Source: Torulaspora globosa (lineage: Eukaryota; Ascomycota; Saccharomycetes; Saccharomycetales; Saccharomycetaceae). From it: a stretch of 64,000 nucleotides of DNA. The notes beneath the pieces were generated by a model that was not told the origin of the DNA, ran no database searches, and saw only the letters and a program-made list of their open reading frames with translations. Positions 18,007-26,727 of the stretch are shown here, piece by piece (position 1 is the stretch's first letter; each line of letters starts with the position of its first letter). The stretch spans positions 620,001 to 684,000 of the forward strand of contig NC_050731.1 of NCBI RefSeq assembly GCF_014133895.1, in the 5' to 3' direction. The position numbers and the translations under genes were made by a program.

Positions 18007-19146
18007 ATGACTCAAGTCGCTGCGTCTAAAATTGAATCATGTCTGCCCATCAGAACGAAGGGAACCATAAGAAGAGGCCTAGTAAAAATGCTTATGAACT
18101 TGGATGACATTATGAAGTCTTTCAAGAGCAGGGTGGATCGGCTGGCTCAAGATTGGGAAGCTATCAACTCATCACCGACTCATTTAGGGGCAAATGAGGA
18201 CGAGTTGAAACTTTTCAAAATGAAATTGGATATGGTTCAGGAGCAGAATGCAGCAATCATGATCGATCTAGATTATATCAAGAAAATATTAGCTCTCGAT
18301 GAGTATAGTCCCAGTAATCCTTTTACACTTTTGAGTACTAACTCGGATAATTTGCATATACCCACGACGCCCGCTACGGAGCTGCAAAGACCACCGAGTA
18401 CGCCACAGAGCGAGCCAACTCCACGCCGGCATCGCAATTTTGCTTCGACAAGATCCTCATTCTTTGCTCATAATCAGCTGGCGGGCTTGCCGACTCAGCA
18501 CCCAGGCCCGAATGTCAATGCGATTGATGATCTATCTATCGCTACGAACTTGGAGGGCGAACTGAGAGCCTTCAGGAAACCGCTGGTAATGCCAACGACG
18601 GCAGTCAATGTTCCTTTGGAATCTCAGATCTCGGAAGAGCTAGTGCAAAATGTTGAAATGACGATCCCTACCTATGAGGATCTACACCCGCAAGATGAGA
18701 GTGTCAGCCCCAGGGATACCAGTCAACAGATCATAACGGGGAAATTCCATAACTCGATCGTTAAGGATGGAGCCATGGCGAATTTGGGCGCACCAGAATC
18801 ACATGAAGCGGAGCACTATGACTTAAAGGTCATCGACAATCCAAGCTCTGTGGCAGAGGTTTACCATGAATATACCACAAGCTTGAAGGCTCAAATTGAG
18901 GAATTCGAGAGATTATTTGGAAAGGGCCAATTAAGCAAGCTGCCCAAGATAAGGACCTATCAAAGAAGGAGAGCACTGGTGACCGAGATTGACAAATATG
19001 CTACCACCTACGACAAAAGCACTCACGAAGCAATTGAATTCTTTGAAAAAGTGAGGAAGAGCAAGAAGAGAACCGTACCGGGACTCTACAACAACTTGGG
19101 CAAGATATTGAAAGAATTAGAAAGATCGGAGTTTAATAACGATTAG
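18007..19146 (+). CDS. Putative transcription factor with a C-terminal GCR1_C domain
   Basis: The 379-residue protein has a predicted helical N-terminus (about 25-100) that may form a coiled coil, a long Pro/Ser/Thr-rich middle and a C-terminal domain at about 275-375. That domain has the GCR1_C pattern of Gcr1, Msn1 and Hot1: SVAEVYHEYTTSL, then YQRRRALVTEI, then a final helix pair. These proteins bind DNA with this domain; N-terminal coiled coils promote oligomers, as in Msn1 (382 residues). I cannot assign it to a named S. cerevisiae gene, and none with this domain is syntenic beside CIC1 or ERC1. The PLYQ-type spacing of Gcr1 is altered, and a KSKKR basic patch may assist DNA or nuclear targeting. 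Confidence 0.72.
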   Translation: MTQVAASKIESCLPIRTKGTIRRGLVKMLMNLDDIMKSFKSRVDRLAQDWEAINSSPTHLGANEDELKLFKMKLDMVQEQNAAIMIDLDYIKKILALDEYSPSNPFTLLSTNSDNLHIPTTPATELQRPPSTPQSEPTPRRHRNFASTRSSFFAHNQLAGLPTQHPGPNVNAIDDLSIATNLEGELRAFRKPLVMPTTAVNVPLESQISEELVQNVEMTIPTYEDLHPQDESVSPRDTSQQIITGKFHNSIVKDGAMANLGAPESHEAEHYDLKVIDNPSSVAEVYHEYTTSLKAQIEEFERLFGKGQLSKLPKIRTYQRRRALVTEIDKYATTYDKSTHEAIEFFEKVRKSKKRTVPGLYNNLGKILKELERSEFNND

Positions 19147-19215
19147 GTAAGTAGAAGGGCAATTGTTTTATATACGACCAAAAAAAGACCATGTTCGAAG
19201 CTACGTCTGTAGCTG

Positions 19216-21015
19216 CTATACTCTCGCTGTCTCCGTGTTACGACTTCTGGCAGCTCGTATGATTTCGAGCCAATCGCAGTGGAAAACAGCAAAGCCTTGA
19301 CACACACTCATCATGATCAAAGCGCAAGTGATACCTAGCCACAATCCGCTCACATTCATATTAAAGCGAAATGTTAATAAGTAAGCCATTGGAAGGCCAA
19401 TACAATAGAAGGCAATCATATTGATGTAGCCACCAATCTTTTGTCTACCCTGGCCTCGGAGACAACCAGCGGTGGATGCATTGAAGGCATCGAATAACTG
19501 CATGAATGCAAGCACTGGCAAAGCTGAGATGACCAAATCAACGACGTCGGGTTCAGTTGAGAACATTTTAGCGATTTGAGTCCTGAAGTTGAAAATTAAC
19601 AACATATTGAAGGATGAACAGGCAAATGATAGAAGTAACGAAACTTTACAAGTGATAATGCAACTTTTGTACAATGAAGCTCCAATGAAATTGGCCACGC
19701 GGGTACTGGTAGACACTGAAATTGAGAACGGAACCTGATACGCTAGAGACGCTACCGTTGAGACGATTGACTGAGCGCCCAAAGAAGTGGAGCCCAAATG
19801 CGATGCAAACACAGTTAAGATTTCAAAACCCAAAAATTCAGTTTCCACCATCAAAATGCCTGGAAGTGCCAAGCTGAGCATTTTCTTCCAGTTTTTGAAG
19901 ACTTGATTGGGTTTGATCAACCCATTCCAACATTTCAATGGTCTAATATCTTGCTTTGTGAAGATGGTATAAAGAAACAAGCCGAAAGCCATCAGCCAAT
20001 AGTTAATTGCAACGGAAAGTGGAGCTCCGAGGTAACCAACACCAAACCTTTTGTCCCACACCAAAACGTAGTTCATAATCGCGTTCAAAGGTGCGCAGAA
20101 GAAGAGAACAATAGTAGAAGCATGAAATATCCCCTGACATTGCAAAAACCTCTTCCCGCACTCAAATAGGACAAAGCCGGGTACACCAAACGCTGCCACT
20201 CGTAGGTATCTTGCTGCCAATTCGCATAGCTGTCTTTCGGGGATCATCCAGGAGAGTATTGTCTCAGACCAGAAAAGCCAGATATACATGATAGGCAAGA
20301 ATGAAAGCATCGTGATAACCGCGCATCTCTGAATTAGCACACCCACCAAATGATAATTCTTAGCCCCGTATGCCTGCGAACAAAGGGTATCGAGACAGGT
20401 ACAGAGGCCTTGAATCGCTGCTAAACCTGTTATATTAGCGGTCATAGATCCCAGAGTGACACCACCCAACTCTTCCGTCCCGAGGTGGGAAACTGAGAAG
20501 ATCGACGCTAGCGATAAAGAGTTTTGTAGAATAAACGTGAAGATCAACGGAAGAGCATTAACCCCCAAAACTTGCACTTCTCTGTTGTAGCTGGTACTAA
20601 TGGCTTTGCCATTTTCAATCGCTTGTTCCCATGTATCTATAATTTCCGCAGAGTCCTCCACACTATTATACCTTGTACCGTTGCCCGCTGCTTTTCTACT
20701 TTCCTTCAAGAGCTTATTGTCAACCAGGAGATCTCTCTCTTCTTCGAGAAGCTGCTGAGCTTCTCTCTGTAATGTTCTCGCATTATTCGCATCCAAAAGC
20801 GATTGATATTCACCCTCATTATGTTCATTGTAGTTTCTCAATCCGGATCCATCGTCTTCTTCCCCTTCTTCCTCGCCTTCCTCTCCCAGGACTTCATTTA
20901 CCTCAGATGCAATATAATCGGCTGGAGTATACAGCCCGGCTTTACCGACACTAGTGGAGTAAACAATAGAGGATCGTCTATCGCCCATAGAGCTATGGGT
21001 AAACTGATTAGTCAT
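19216..21015 (-). CDS. ERC1: MATE-family transporter Erc1
   Basis: The 599-residue multidrug and toxic compound extrusion transporter has a hydrophilic acidic N-terminus of about 145 residues, then twelve membrane segments. Diagnostic blocks include [44 protein letters not shown] and [22 protein letters not shown]. The frame extends to TTG at 21117; the ATG at 21015 begins [17 protein letters not shown], matching the Erc1 N-terminus. S. cerevisiae ERC1 (YHR032W) confers ethionine resistance and raises S-adenosylmethionine accumulation; YDR338C is its relative. It is divergent from RRM3 across a 258-bp promoter. Confidence 0.94.
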   Translation of the reverse strand: MTNQFTHSSMGDRRSSIVYSTSVGKAGLYTPADYIASEVNEVLGEEGEEEGEEDDGSGLRNYNEHNEGEYQSLLDANNARTLQREAQQLLEEERDLLVDNKLLKESRKAAGNGTRYNSVEDSAEIIDTWEQAIENGKAISTSYNREVQVLGVNALPLIFTFILQNSLSLASIFSVSHLGTEELGGVTLGSMTANITGLAAIQGLCTCLDTLCSQAYGAKNYHLVGVLIQRCAVITMLSFLPIMYIWLFWSETILSWMIPERQLCELAARYLRVAAFGVPGFVLFECGKRFLQCQGIFHASTIVLFFCAPLNAIMNYVLVWDKRFGVGYLGAPLSVAINYWLMAFGLFLYTIFTKQDIRPLKCWNGLIKPNQVFKNWKKMLSLALPGILMVETEFLGFEILTVFASHLGSTSLGAQSIVSTVASLAYQVPFSISVSTSTRVANFIGASLYKSCIITCKVSLLLSFACSSFNMLLIFNFRTQIAKMFSTEPDVVDLVISALPVLAFMQLFDAFNASTAGCLRGQGRQKIGGYINMIAFYCIGLPMAYLLTFRFNMNVSGLWLGITCALIMMSVCQGFAVFHCDWLEIIRAARSRNTETARV

Positions 21016-21230
21016 GACCCCACCAAACTGCAGAATGCCAACTATCTTGTTATATAGAGCACTTTGAAAGCACTTTCGAAGGCCTTGATAGTCCCATAAT
21101 ACAGCATAAATTTGCAAATCTGGAGCTCAAATCTGGTGTCCGGGATCTTCCCGGTCATTGTCGGACAGAATTTCTCTAAGCTTCACGCGATTAAAAGCCG
21201 ATGAGAAGAATCTAAACAAAGAATAGCGAG

Positions 21231-21371
21231 ATGGCGAAGTGGGTTGAAGCTGTGTGGTGGTCTTCAGATATCAATGCTTGGTGGGGGAAACGATGGCACC
21301 AGAGGGAAGCCGGTTCTAAGGCAAAAAACGTTGAACTCCTTCTTTATTGCAGCGAAAAAGACGGAGGCTAG
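21231..21371 (+). promoter_or_regulatory. Out-of-frame upstream ATG overlapping the RRM3 start
   Basis: An ATG at 21231 opens a 46-codon frame that runs across the presumed RRM3 start (21274) in another frame and ends at a TAG at 21369-21371. Its context has G at -3, while the RRM3 ATG has T at -3, a weaker site. If included in the mRNA it would depress RRM3 translation; otherwise transcription starts between 21234 and 21274. Confidence 0.35.
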
Positions 21372-23307
21372 AGTCCCACCATCCGCCGTTGCTACTAATG
21401 CTAGTCTGCCTCCAAAAGTGACGAAATCGGATAGTCTTTGCAGCATATCTCGAAAATCAGCTCTGTTTGATTCGCAAGGGTCGTTTGATGAGAGCGATCT
21501 TGACTCAGAACTGAAGAAACTGATAAATCCTCCCAAGCTGAACAACCTTAAGAAAGGTCCAGTGCTGAAAAGAGCCCCTCTTCAGAAATCTGAAAGCTTC
21601 TTGGGAACAAGCCAGGGCGAGTGGGATGTTGGCTCTCAAATGACGAGCTCTCTCTCTTCGAGCACCTCTTCCTTTTCGAGTGAAGACGGTGGTACAGGGT
21701 CGCTGAAAAGGTCCTTGCCTCCACGACCACTCCAAGGGCTCAAATTAAACGCTTCGAAACGAATTAGACCTCTGACACGAAAGTTATCCAATGTCGGCAA
21801 GGCTGAGGCGACTATTAGTCTGACTGAAGAACAGCAGACGGTTCTTGATCTTGTCCTGAAGAGGAGAGCGAGCGTTTTCTATACTGGGTGTGCTGGCACT
21901 GGAAAGTCCATTATCCTGCGAACTTTAATTGCGAAATTACACGGCTTGTACGGGAAAGAAGCCATCGCTATCACGGCATCGACGGGGCTTGCCGCTGCTA
22001 CGATTGGCGGCACCACATTGCATAAATGGTCTGGCGTTGGAATAGGCACTGGAACCGGGGACCAGCTTGTCAAGCGGCTCGAGAAGCAGCATAACCAGTT
22101 GGCGGTTTGGAGGAATACTAGGGTTCTTATCATTGATGAGGTATCTATGATCGACGGCCACTTGTTGGATAAGCTTGAGCTCGTGGCAAGACGTTTGCGG
22201 AAGAATGAAAAACCTTTTGGCGGTATCCAGCTGGTCCTAACTGGAGATTTCTTCCAGCTGCCGCCGGTACAGAAAAGAGACTCTCAGCAGGGCGAGATGG
22301 CCGTCTTTTGCTTTGAAAGTGAAATGTGGAAGACATGTATCCACCGAACAATTCTTTTGACAAAGGTCTTCAGACAGCAGGATGACGAGCTGGTCTGCAT
22401 GCTGAACGCCATCCGGTTCGGCGAAGTCACTCCGCAGCTCACCCAAACCATCAGATACCTAAGCAGAGCAGTCTCGTATCCGGATGGAATTGCTCCAACG
22501 GAGCTTTATGCCACGCGGAGAGAGGTTGAAAGTTCAAATGCCAGGCAACTAGCCTCACTACCGGGCGAGGCCTATCGATTCCATGCCGTAGACGCGGCTC
22601 CCAAAGAATACGTGACGCTACTGGATTCTTCGCTCATGGTTGAGAAAATAGTCACTCTGAAGGTCGATGCCCAGGTGATGATGCTGAAGAATAAACCTGA
22701 ATCAGAGTTGTTCAACGGCTCTCTGGGCAAAGTCCTGTTTTTCATCACAGAACGACTGGAGAGAGTCATGAAAGAATTCTACCGTCTAGTCGACGATGAC
22801 GTGATCCTGGACATGAGAATAGTTAGCCGCGCCATTGGCAATCCGCTAATCATGGAGTCGCTAGATTTCAAGCAAGATCTCAACAGCAGACCAATGTCGA
22901 GGCTTCCTGCGCTGGAGACGATGATCAACCATGCTAAAAAAACTTCCTCCAAGGAGCCCGTTTATCCCTATGTTAGGTGGTCCCTAGACAACAATAACAG
23001 GTTCCACCACGAATTAATGCTGCCAGAGCGTTTCCCAGTTGATCTACCGGGCGCCAAGACCGGTCTAGAGCGTAACCAACTCCCGTTAATGCTCTGTTGG
23101 GCCCTGTCAATTCATAAGGCGCAAGGACAAACGATACAAAGACTGAGGGTCGATTTAAGGAACATATTCGAAGCTGGCCAGGTCTACGTCGCTCTCTCGC
23201 GTGCTGTCTCAAAAGACACTCTACAAGTGTTGAACTTCAATCCGAAGAGGATTAGAGCCAATGAAAAGGTCAAAGAATTCTACAGAAACCTCGAAGTGCT
23301 ATCCTGA
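21274..23307 (+). CDS. RRM3: Pif1-family 5'-3' DNA helicase Rrm3
   Basis: The 677-residue helicase helps replication forks pass protein-bound sites such as rDNA barriers, tRNA genes and telomeres. A PIP box, QKTLNSFF at residues 17-24, lies where Rrm3 binds PCNA and separates it from Pif1. Walker A is GCAGTGKS near residue 208, Walker B is LIIDEVSM near 285, and the Pif1 signature region lies between. Later helicase motifs include GDFFQLPPV, SIHKAQGQT and VYVALSRA. The ATG at 21274 is the first in frame; the frame is open slightly further upstream to a TTG. It corresponds to YHR031C and neighbours ERC1 and SLT2 as in S. cerevisiae. Confidence 0.95.
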   Translation: MLGGGNDGTRGKPVLRQKTLNSFFIAAKKTEARVPPSAVATNASLPPKVTKSDSLCSISRKSALFDSQGSFDESDLDSELKKLINPPKLNNLKKGPVLKRAPLQKSESFLGTSQGEWDVGSQMTSSLSSSTSSFSSEDGGTGSLKRSLPPRPLQGLKLNASKRIRPLTRKLSNVGKAEATISLTEEQQTVLDLVLKRRASVFYTGCAGTGKSIILRTLIAKLHGLYGKEAIAITASTGLAAATIGGTTLHKWSGVGIGTGTGDQLVKRLEKQHNQLAVWRNTRVLIIDEVSMIDGHLLDKLELVARRLRKNEKPFGGIQLVLTGDFFQLPPVQKRDSQQGEMAVFCFESEMWKTCIHRTILLTKVFRQQDDELVCMLNAIRFGEVTPQLTQTIRYLSRAVSYPDGIAPTELYATRREVESSNARQLASLPGEAYRFHAVDAAPKEYVTLLDSSLMVEKIVTLKVDAQVMMLKNKPESELFNGSLGKVLFFITERLERVMKEFYRLVDDDVILDMRIVSRAIGNPLIMESLDFKQDLNSRPMSRLPALETMINHAKKTSSKEPVYPYVRWSLDNNNRFHHELMLPERFPVDLPGAKTGLERNQLPLMLCWALSIHKAQGQTIQRLRVDLRNIFEAGQVYVALSRAVSKDTLQVLNFNPKRIRANEKVKEFYRNLEVLS

Positions 23308-23408
23308 ATCACAGCTAGAGTTTGCAATGAATGGTTTCAACTTCGATAAGCCATTGCGCCTCTACGTATTTTATGACACCGCGCTCGGTTTGGAAAGTTC
23401 GGATCACT

Positions 23409-23418
23409 CTAAAAATAG
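23409..23418 (+). promoter_or_regulatory. Rlm1/MEF2-type site upstream of SLT2
   Basis: CTAAAAATAG is a perfect CTA(A/T)4TAG site, 164 bp before the SLT2 ATG. Rlm1 is the MADS-box factor phosphorylated by Slt2. A site in the kinase gene's own promoter suggests positive feedback in the cell-wall integrity pathway. Confidence 0.55.
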
Positions 23419-23581
23419 TACGATAGCTGTCAGAAAGTTTCAGATCGACAAGTCTAGCAGTGGGTTCGAGCTTTAAGTTGATCGGTTTGTCGATCTTTGG
23501 TCCAGAATTGAATTCAATCAGACTTCTGGTGGTCTTTTAAGCGTGTGTCTTTTGCTGAGCTCTCGCGCGACATAAGACAAG

Positions 23582-25033
23582 ATGTCTGATAAGATTGAGA
23601 GACATACATTTAAGGTATTCAACCAGGACTTTACGGTAGACAAAAGGTTCCAATTGATCAAGGAGATTGGTCATGGAGCATATGGAGTTGTTTGCTCGGC
23701 ACGATTCACTGAGGCTGCCGAAGAAACCACCGTGGCGATCAAGAAAGTGACCAATGTGTTTTCAAAGACTCTTCTTTGTAAGAGATCTCTTCGAGAATTG
23801 AAGCTACTGAGACATTTCAGGGGTCATAAGAACATCACATGCTTGTACGACATGGACATCGTATTCTATCCTGATGGGCAGTTTGCCGGTCTATATCTAT
23901 ACGAAGAGCTAATGGAATGTGACATGCATCAAATTATAAAATCGGAACAGCCGTTGACGGATGCCCACTATCAAAGCTTCATCTACCAGATTCTTTGTGG
24001 GTTAAAGTACATACATTCCGCAGACGTGTTGCATCGAGACTTGAAACCGGGAAATCTGCTTGTTAATGCTGATTGTCAGCTGAAAATTTGCGATTTCGGC
24101 TTAGCCAGAGGGTACTCGGAGAATCCCGAGGAGAACAACCAGTTTCTCACTGAGTATGTGGCGACAAGGTGGTACAGAGCGCCAGAAATTATGTTAAGCT
24201 ACCAGGGATATACGAGGGCCATTGACGTGTGGTCTACAGGGTGCATCCTGGCAGAGTTTCTTGGCGGTAAGCCCATTTTCAAAGGCAAGGATTACGTAAA
24301 TCAGCTAAACCGAATACTTCAAGTGCTTGGGACCCCACCAGATGAAACCCTTAGAAGAATTGGATCAAAAAACGTGCAGGACTACATACACCAATTGGGT
24401 TTCATTCCCAAGGTACCCTTTGCGGACATCTTCCCCCAGGCGAATTCCCAGGCACTGGACCTGCTAGAAAGAATGCTTGCGTTTGATCCCTTGAGGAGAA
24501 TAACAGTGGAAGAAGCGCTGGAACATCCGTATCTATCAATATGGCACGATCCGGCAGACGAACCTGTTTGCAGTGAAAAATTCGAATTCAGCTTTGAGAG
24601 CATCAACGAAATGGAGGAACTGAAGCAAATGGTAATGCAGGAGGTTCAGGATTTCAGACACTATGTAAGGCAACCTCTCTTGGAAGAACAGGAGAGACAA
24701 CAGCAAAGACAAGATAAACGTGGACAGCAGGCTCAACAGCAAAGCTCCCCAGTTCGCAGCGAGATCGTGAGCGATGGGGATTTTACCAGCCATATGGTGG
24801 AAGCGGCCGGGCAGTATTCACAAATTCAGGACTCCTTCGTCGGTATCGACTCGCGCGATCTACCAGATCATGGTACAGATTTCCCACCAAGGCCTCAAGA
24901 AAATCTGTTAGCTTCACCTATTGCATTGAAGTCCAATCGCGATGGCACCACCCCTTCGGCCTCGCAAAGTGGATATGGCGAATTTCTAGATCTAGAGAAA
25001 GAATTGGAGTTCGGTTTAGACCGGAAATTCTAA
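23582..25033 (+). CDS. SLT2: MAP kinase of the cell-wall integrity pathway
   Basis: The 483-residue kinase acts last in the Pkc1-Bck1-Mkk1/2 cascade and activates Rlm1 and SBF. Kinase motifs are [14 protein letters not shown] and DFGLARG. The activation loop has TEY at residues 190-192, the same numbering as S. cerevisiae Slt2. The C-terminus (about 380-420) is Gln-rich with charged residues, typical of Slt2 and lacking in ordinary ERKs. S. cerevisiae has the duplicate KDX1 (YKL161C), a degenerate pseudokinase-like paralogue; the intact motifs here indicate the SLT2 (YHR030C) role. ELF1 and RCN1 nearby are neighbours of KDX1 on chr XI, so this single gene sits where both lines once joined. 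Confidence 0.97.
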   Translation: MSDKIERHTFKVFNQDFTVDKRFQLIKEIGHGAYGVVCSARFTEAAEETTVAIKKVTNVFSKTLLCKRSLRELKLLRHFRGHKNITCLYDMDIVFYPDGQFAGLYLYEELMECDMHQIIKSEQPLTDAHYQSFIYQILCGLKYIHSADVLHRDLKPGNLLVNADCQLKICDFGLARGYSENPEENNQFLTEYVATRWYRAPEIMLSYQGYTRAIDVWSTGCILAEFLGGKPIFKGKDYVNQLNRILQVLGTPPDETLRRIGSKNVQDYIHQLGFIPKVPFADIFPQANSQALDLLERMLAFDPLRRITVEEALEHPYLSIWHDPADEPVCSEKFEFSFESINEMEELKQMVMQEVQDFRHYVRQPLLEEQERQQQRQDKRGQQAQQQSSPVRSEIVSDGDFTSHMVEAAGQYSQIQDSFVGIDSRDLPDHGTDFPPRPQENLLASPIALKSNRDGTTPSASQSGYGEFLDLEKELEFGLDRKF

Positions 25034-25119
25034 TCTTTTATCACTGCTCATGGCATGTAGAGCCATGCCCTATCAGTATGTAAACCGATTGTTGATAAGC
25101 TAAACGATACCATTCGGAA

Positions 25120-25138
25120 TGAGTCAGAACATGAGTCA
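25120..25138 (+). promoter_or_regulatory. Two Gcn4-type sites upstream of YHI9
   Basis: TGAGTCA occurs at 25120-25126 and again at 25132-25138, both perfect Gcn4 cores in the same orientation with start points 12 bp apart. They lie about 100 bp before the YHI9 ATG. Yap-type factors can bind related sites. Confidence 0.55.
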
Positions 25139-25235
25139 TAGCATTTTTGAAAGTATATAATGGAGAGCGCACTGCCCGCAGAAAGGTGTGGCTTGCGAGA
25201 ATAGGAGTATTCGGTTCCAGAAAGTTGTCGATCAG

Positions 25236-26117
25236 ATGGCGTTGAAATTACCGTTTTTGCAGGTAGATGTCTTTACCAGCTCACCATTTAAAGGAAATCC
25301 CGTTGCTGTTGTCAATTGCATGGGAATCGATGAGAGTTTAGTATCTGACCAGCAGCTACAGGCAATCGCCAACTGGACAAACCTATCAGAAACTACATTC
25401 CTCTTCAAAGCTACTACCGACAGATGTGATTACAAACTGAGAATCTTCACTCCAACGATGGAGCTGCCATTTGCTGGACACCCTACAATTGGTTCTTGCA
25501 AGGCGTTCTTGCAGTTCACTGGACAGAAGAATGCGAAATCCTTAATGCAAGAATGCCAATTGGGTATCGTCAGTTTGACCATTTCCGATGAAGGTAAGAT
25601 CTCGTTCAAAGCAGAAAGAGCTGACGTCGAAGAGATTCCGCAAGATGCCATTGATGAGTATCGGAAAAGTCTGCAGATTGACTGCTTGGCGGCTCCCAAG
25701 CTGTTGCAAGTAGGCCCCGCATGGGTTGTGTACCTCGCTGCCGATGCAGAGTCCTGCTATAATGCAAATCCTGACTTTGCTCAGATGGCCGCAACTAACA
25801 CTAGATATGGACATAGTGGGATCATCCTAGCTGGCAAAAAGCCAGGCTCGTCGCAGGACTATGAGATGAGAGCTTTTGCTCCAACCGATTGCGTCCTCGA
25901 AGATCCCGTATGCGGGAGTGGATCGATCGCCCTCATTAGATATCTACAAGATCTGCACAGATTTTCAGAAACCACCAATGTTAGCATTACGCAAGGTGGG
26001 AGATTAAAAAGACAAGGCCAGATTTTTTGCCAGATAAAGGCTAACGGAGATGGGAAATTCTCCTACATCTCAGAAGGTAATGCTATCATCGTTATTGAGG
26101 GCTCTATAAATATCTGA
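25236..26117 (+). CDS. YHI9: PhzF-family isomerase-like protein Yhi9
   Basis: The 293-residue protein has the two-domain PhzF fold of diaminopimelate-epimerase-like enzymes. Visible blocks are VDVFTSSPFKGNPVAVVN at the N-terminus, LSETTFLF with the catalytic Glu, LRIFTPTMELPFAGHPTIG and a C-terminal EDPVCGSGSIALIRYL. The substrate is not known in yeast. The ATG at 25236 (MALKLPFLQ) fits the S. cerevisiae start; upstream the frame begins with GTG. A short frame at 25160-25204 starts right at the TATA-like tatataa and is probably not transcribed. Two Gcn4-type sites upstream suggest amino-acid starvation control. Corresponds to YHR029C. Confidence 0.93.
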   Translation: MALKLPFLQVDVFTSSPFKGNPVAVVNCMGIDESLVSDQQLQAIANWTNLSETTFLFKATTDRCDYKLRIFTPTMELPFAGHPTIGSCKAFLQFTGQKNAKSLMQECQLGIVSLTISDEGKISFKAERADVEEIPQDAIDEYRKSLQIDCLAAPKLLQVGPAWVVYLAADAESCYNANPDFAQMAATNTRYGHSGIILAGKKPGSSQDYEMRAFAPTDCVLEDPVCGSGSIALIRYLQDLHRFSETTNVSITQGGRLKRQGQIFCQIKANGDGKFSYISEGNAIIVIEGSINI

Positions 26118-26727
26118 CAACTTTCTTTCTAATATTCAGCGCTGTAGGCCAATAGTATTTTGTAGGCGATATAAAACCGGCTTTGACAAACTAAACGTAA
26201 AAAGTCGACGGGTTAGATCTCTTCCAGTCCAAAGACGTCGAGACTCGCCTCAGAAACTCATTGATCGACTCTATATGACATTAACGCTTTGGTGACACTC
26301 CAGGAGGTTTCCCAATGACAGAAACCTCGGCGGCTATTTACTTAGAAAGCAGAAACTATTCTAACGACGACTTGCATCTTTCATACATTCCAGGATATCA
26401 TAGCCGTGGAAAACCTGTCCAATGATGTTTTAGGGCTTTCAAAAACCCACCAACAGCTTGGGTACTGCTATTCACATGCTGGAAAATGTTTCTCCCGCAG
26501 CTGCATTCCTTAAATCCCTGCCAGAGCCACTCTCTCAGATGCCTCAGAGGTCAAACGGTCCTCAAGGATCGCCTTCTGATCATTTCCAGATAGGCTTAGT
26601 TGTTGTGTTGTCAACAAGATCGCGTGGCTCTAGCTACCGCAAGAAAGTCAGGTAAAGAACTTAGAGTTTAGGGAATTTAACCTACAAAACTCGTAAGAGA
26701 AGGACTGTACAAAGAGAATCATCGGCC
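26118..26727. other. Intergenic region YHI9-DAP2
   Basis: This 610-bp spacer lies between two genes on the same strand. A 65-codon frame at 26458-26655 has no convincing start or similarity. I see no RNA gene or repeat in it. Confidence 0.45.

Noticed and set aside
17988..18014. Two Gcn4-like heptamers around the start of the GCR1_C gene
   Set aside because: They lie in the leader and first codons, too close to the ATG to be ordinary activator sites; mentioned only as an aside.
23261..23476. 71-codon frame between RRM3 and SLT2
   Set aside because: It overlaps the RRM3 3' end and contains the Rlm1 site; no similarity.
23830..23845. CDEI-like ATCACATG, possible centromere
   Set aside because: It lies inside the SLT2 kinase domain with no AT-rich CDEII or CDEIII next to it.
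24536..24793. Antisense frame with a hydrophobic run inside SLT2
   Set aside because: It is antisense to the Gln/Glu-rich tail of SLT2, which gives Leu-rich reverse frames.
25160..25204. 14-codon uORF before YHI9
   Set aside because: Its ATG abuts the TATA-like box, so it is probably upstream of the transcript start.
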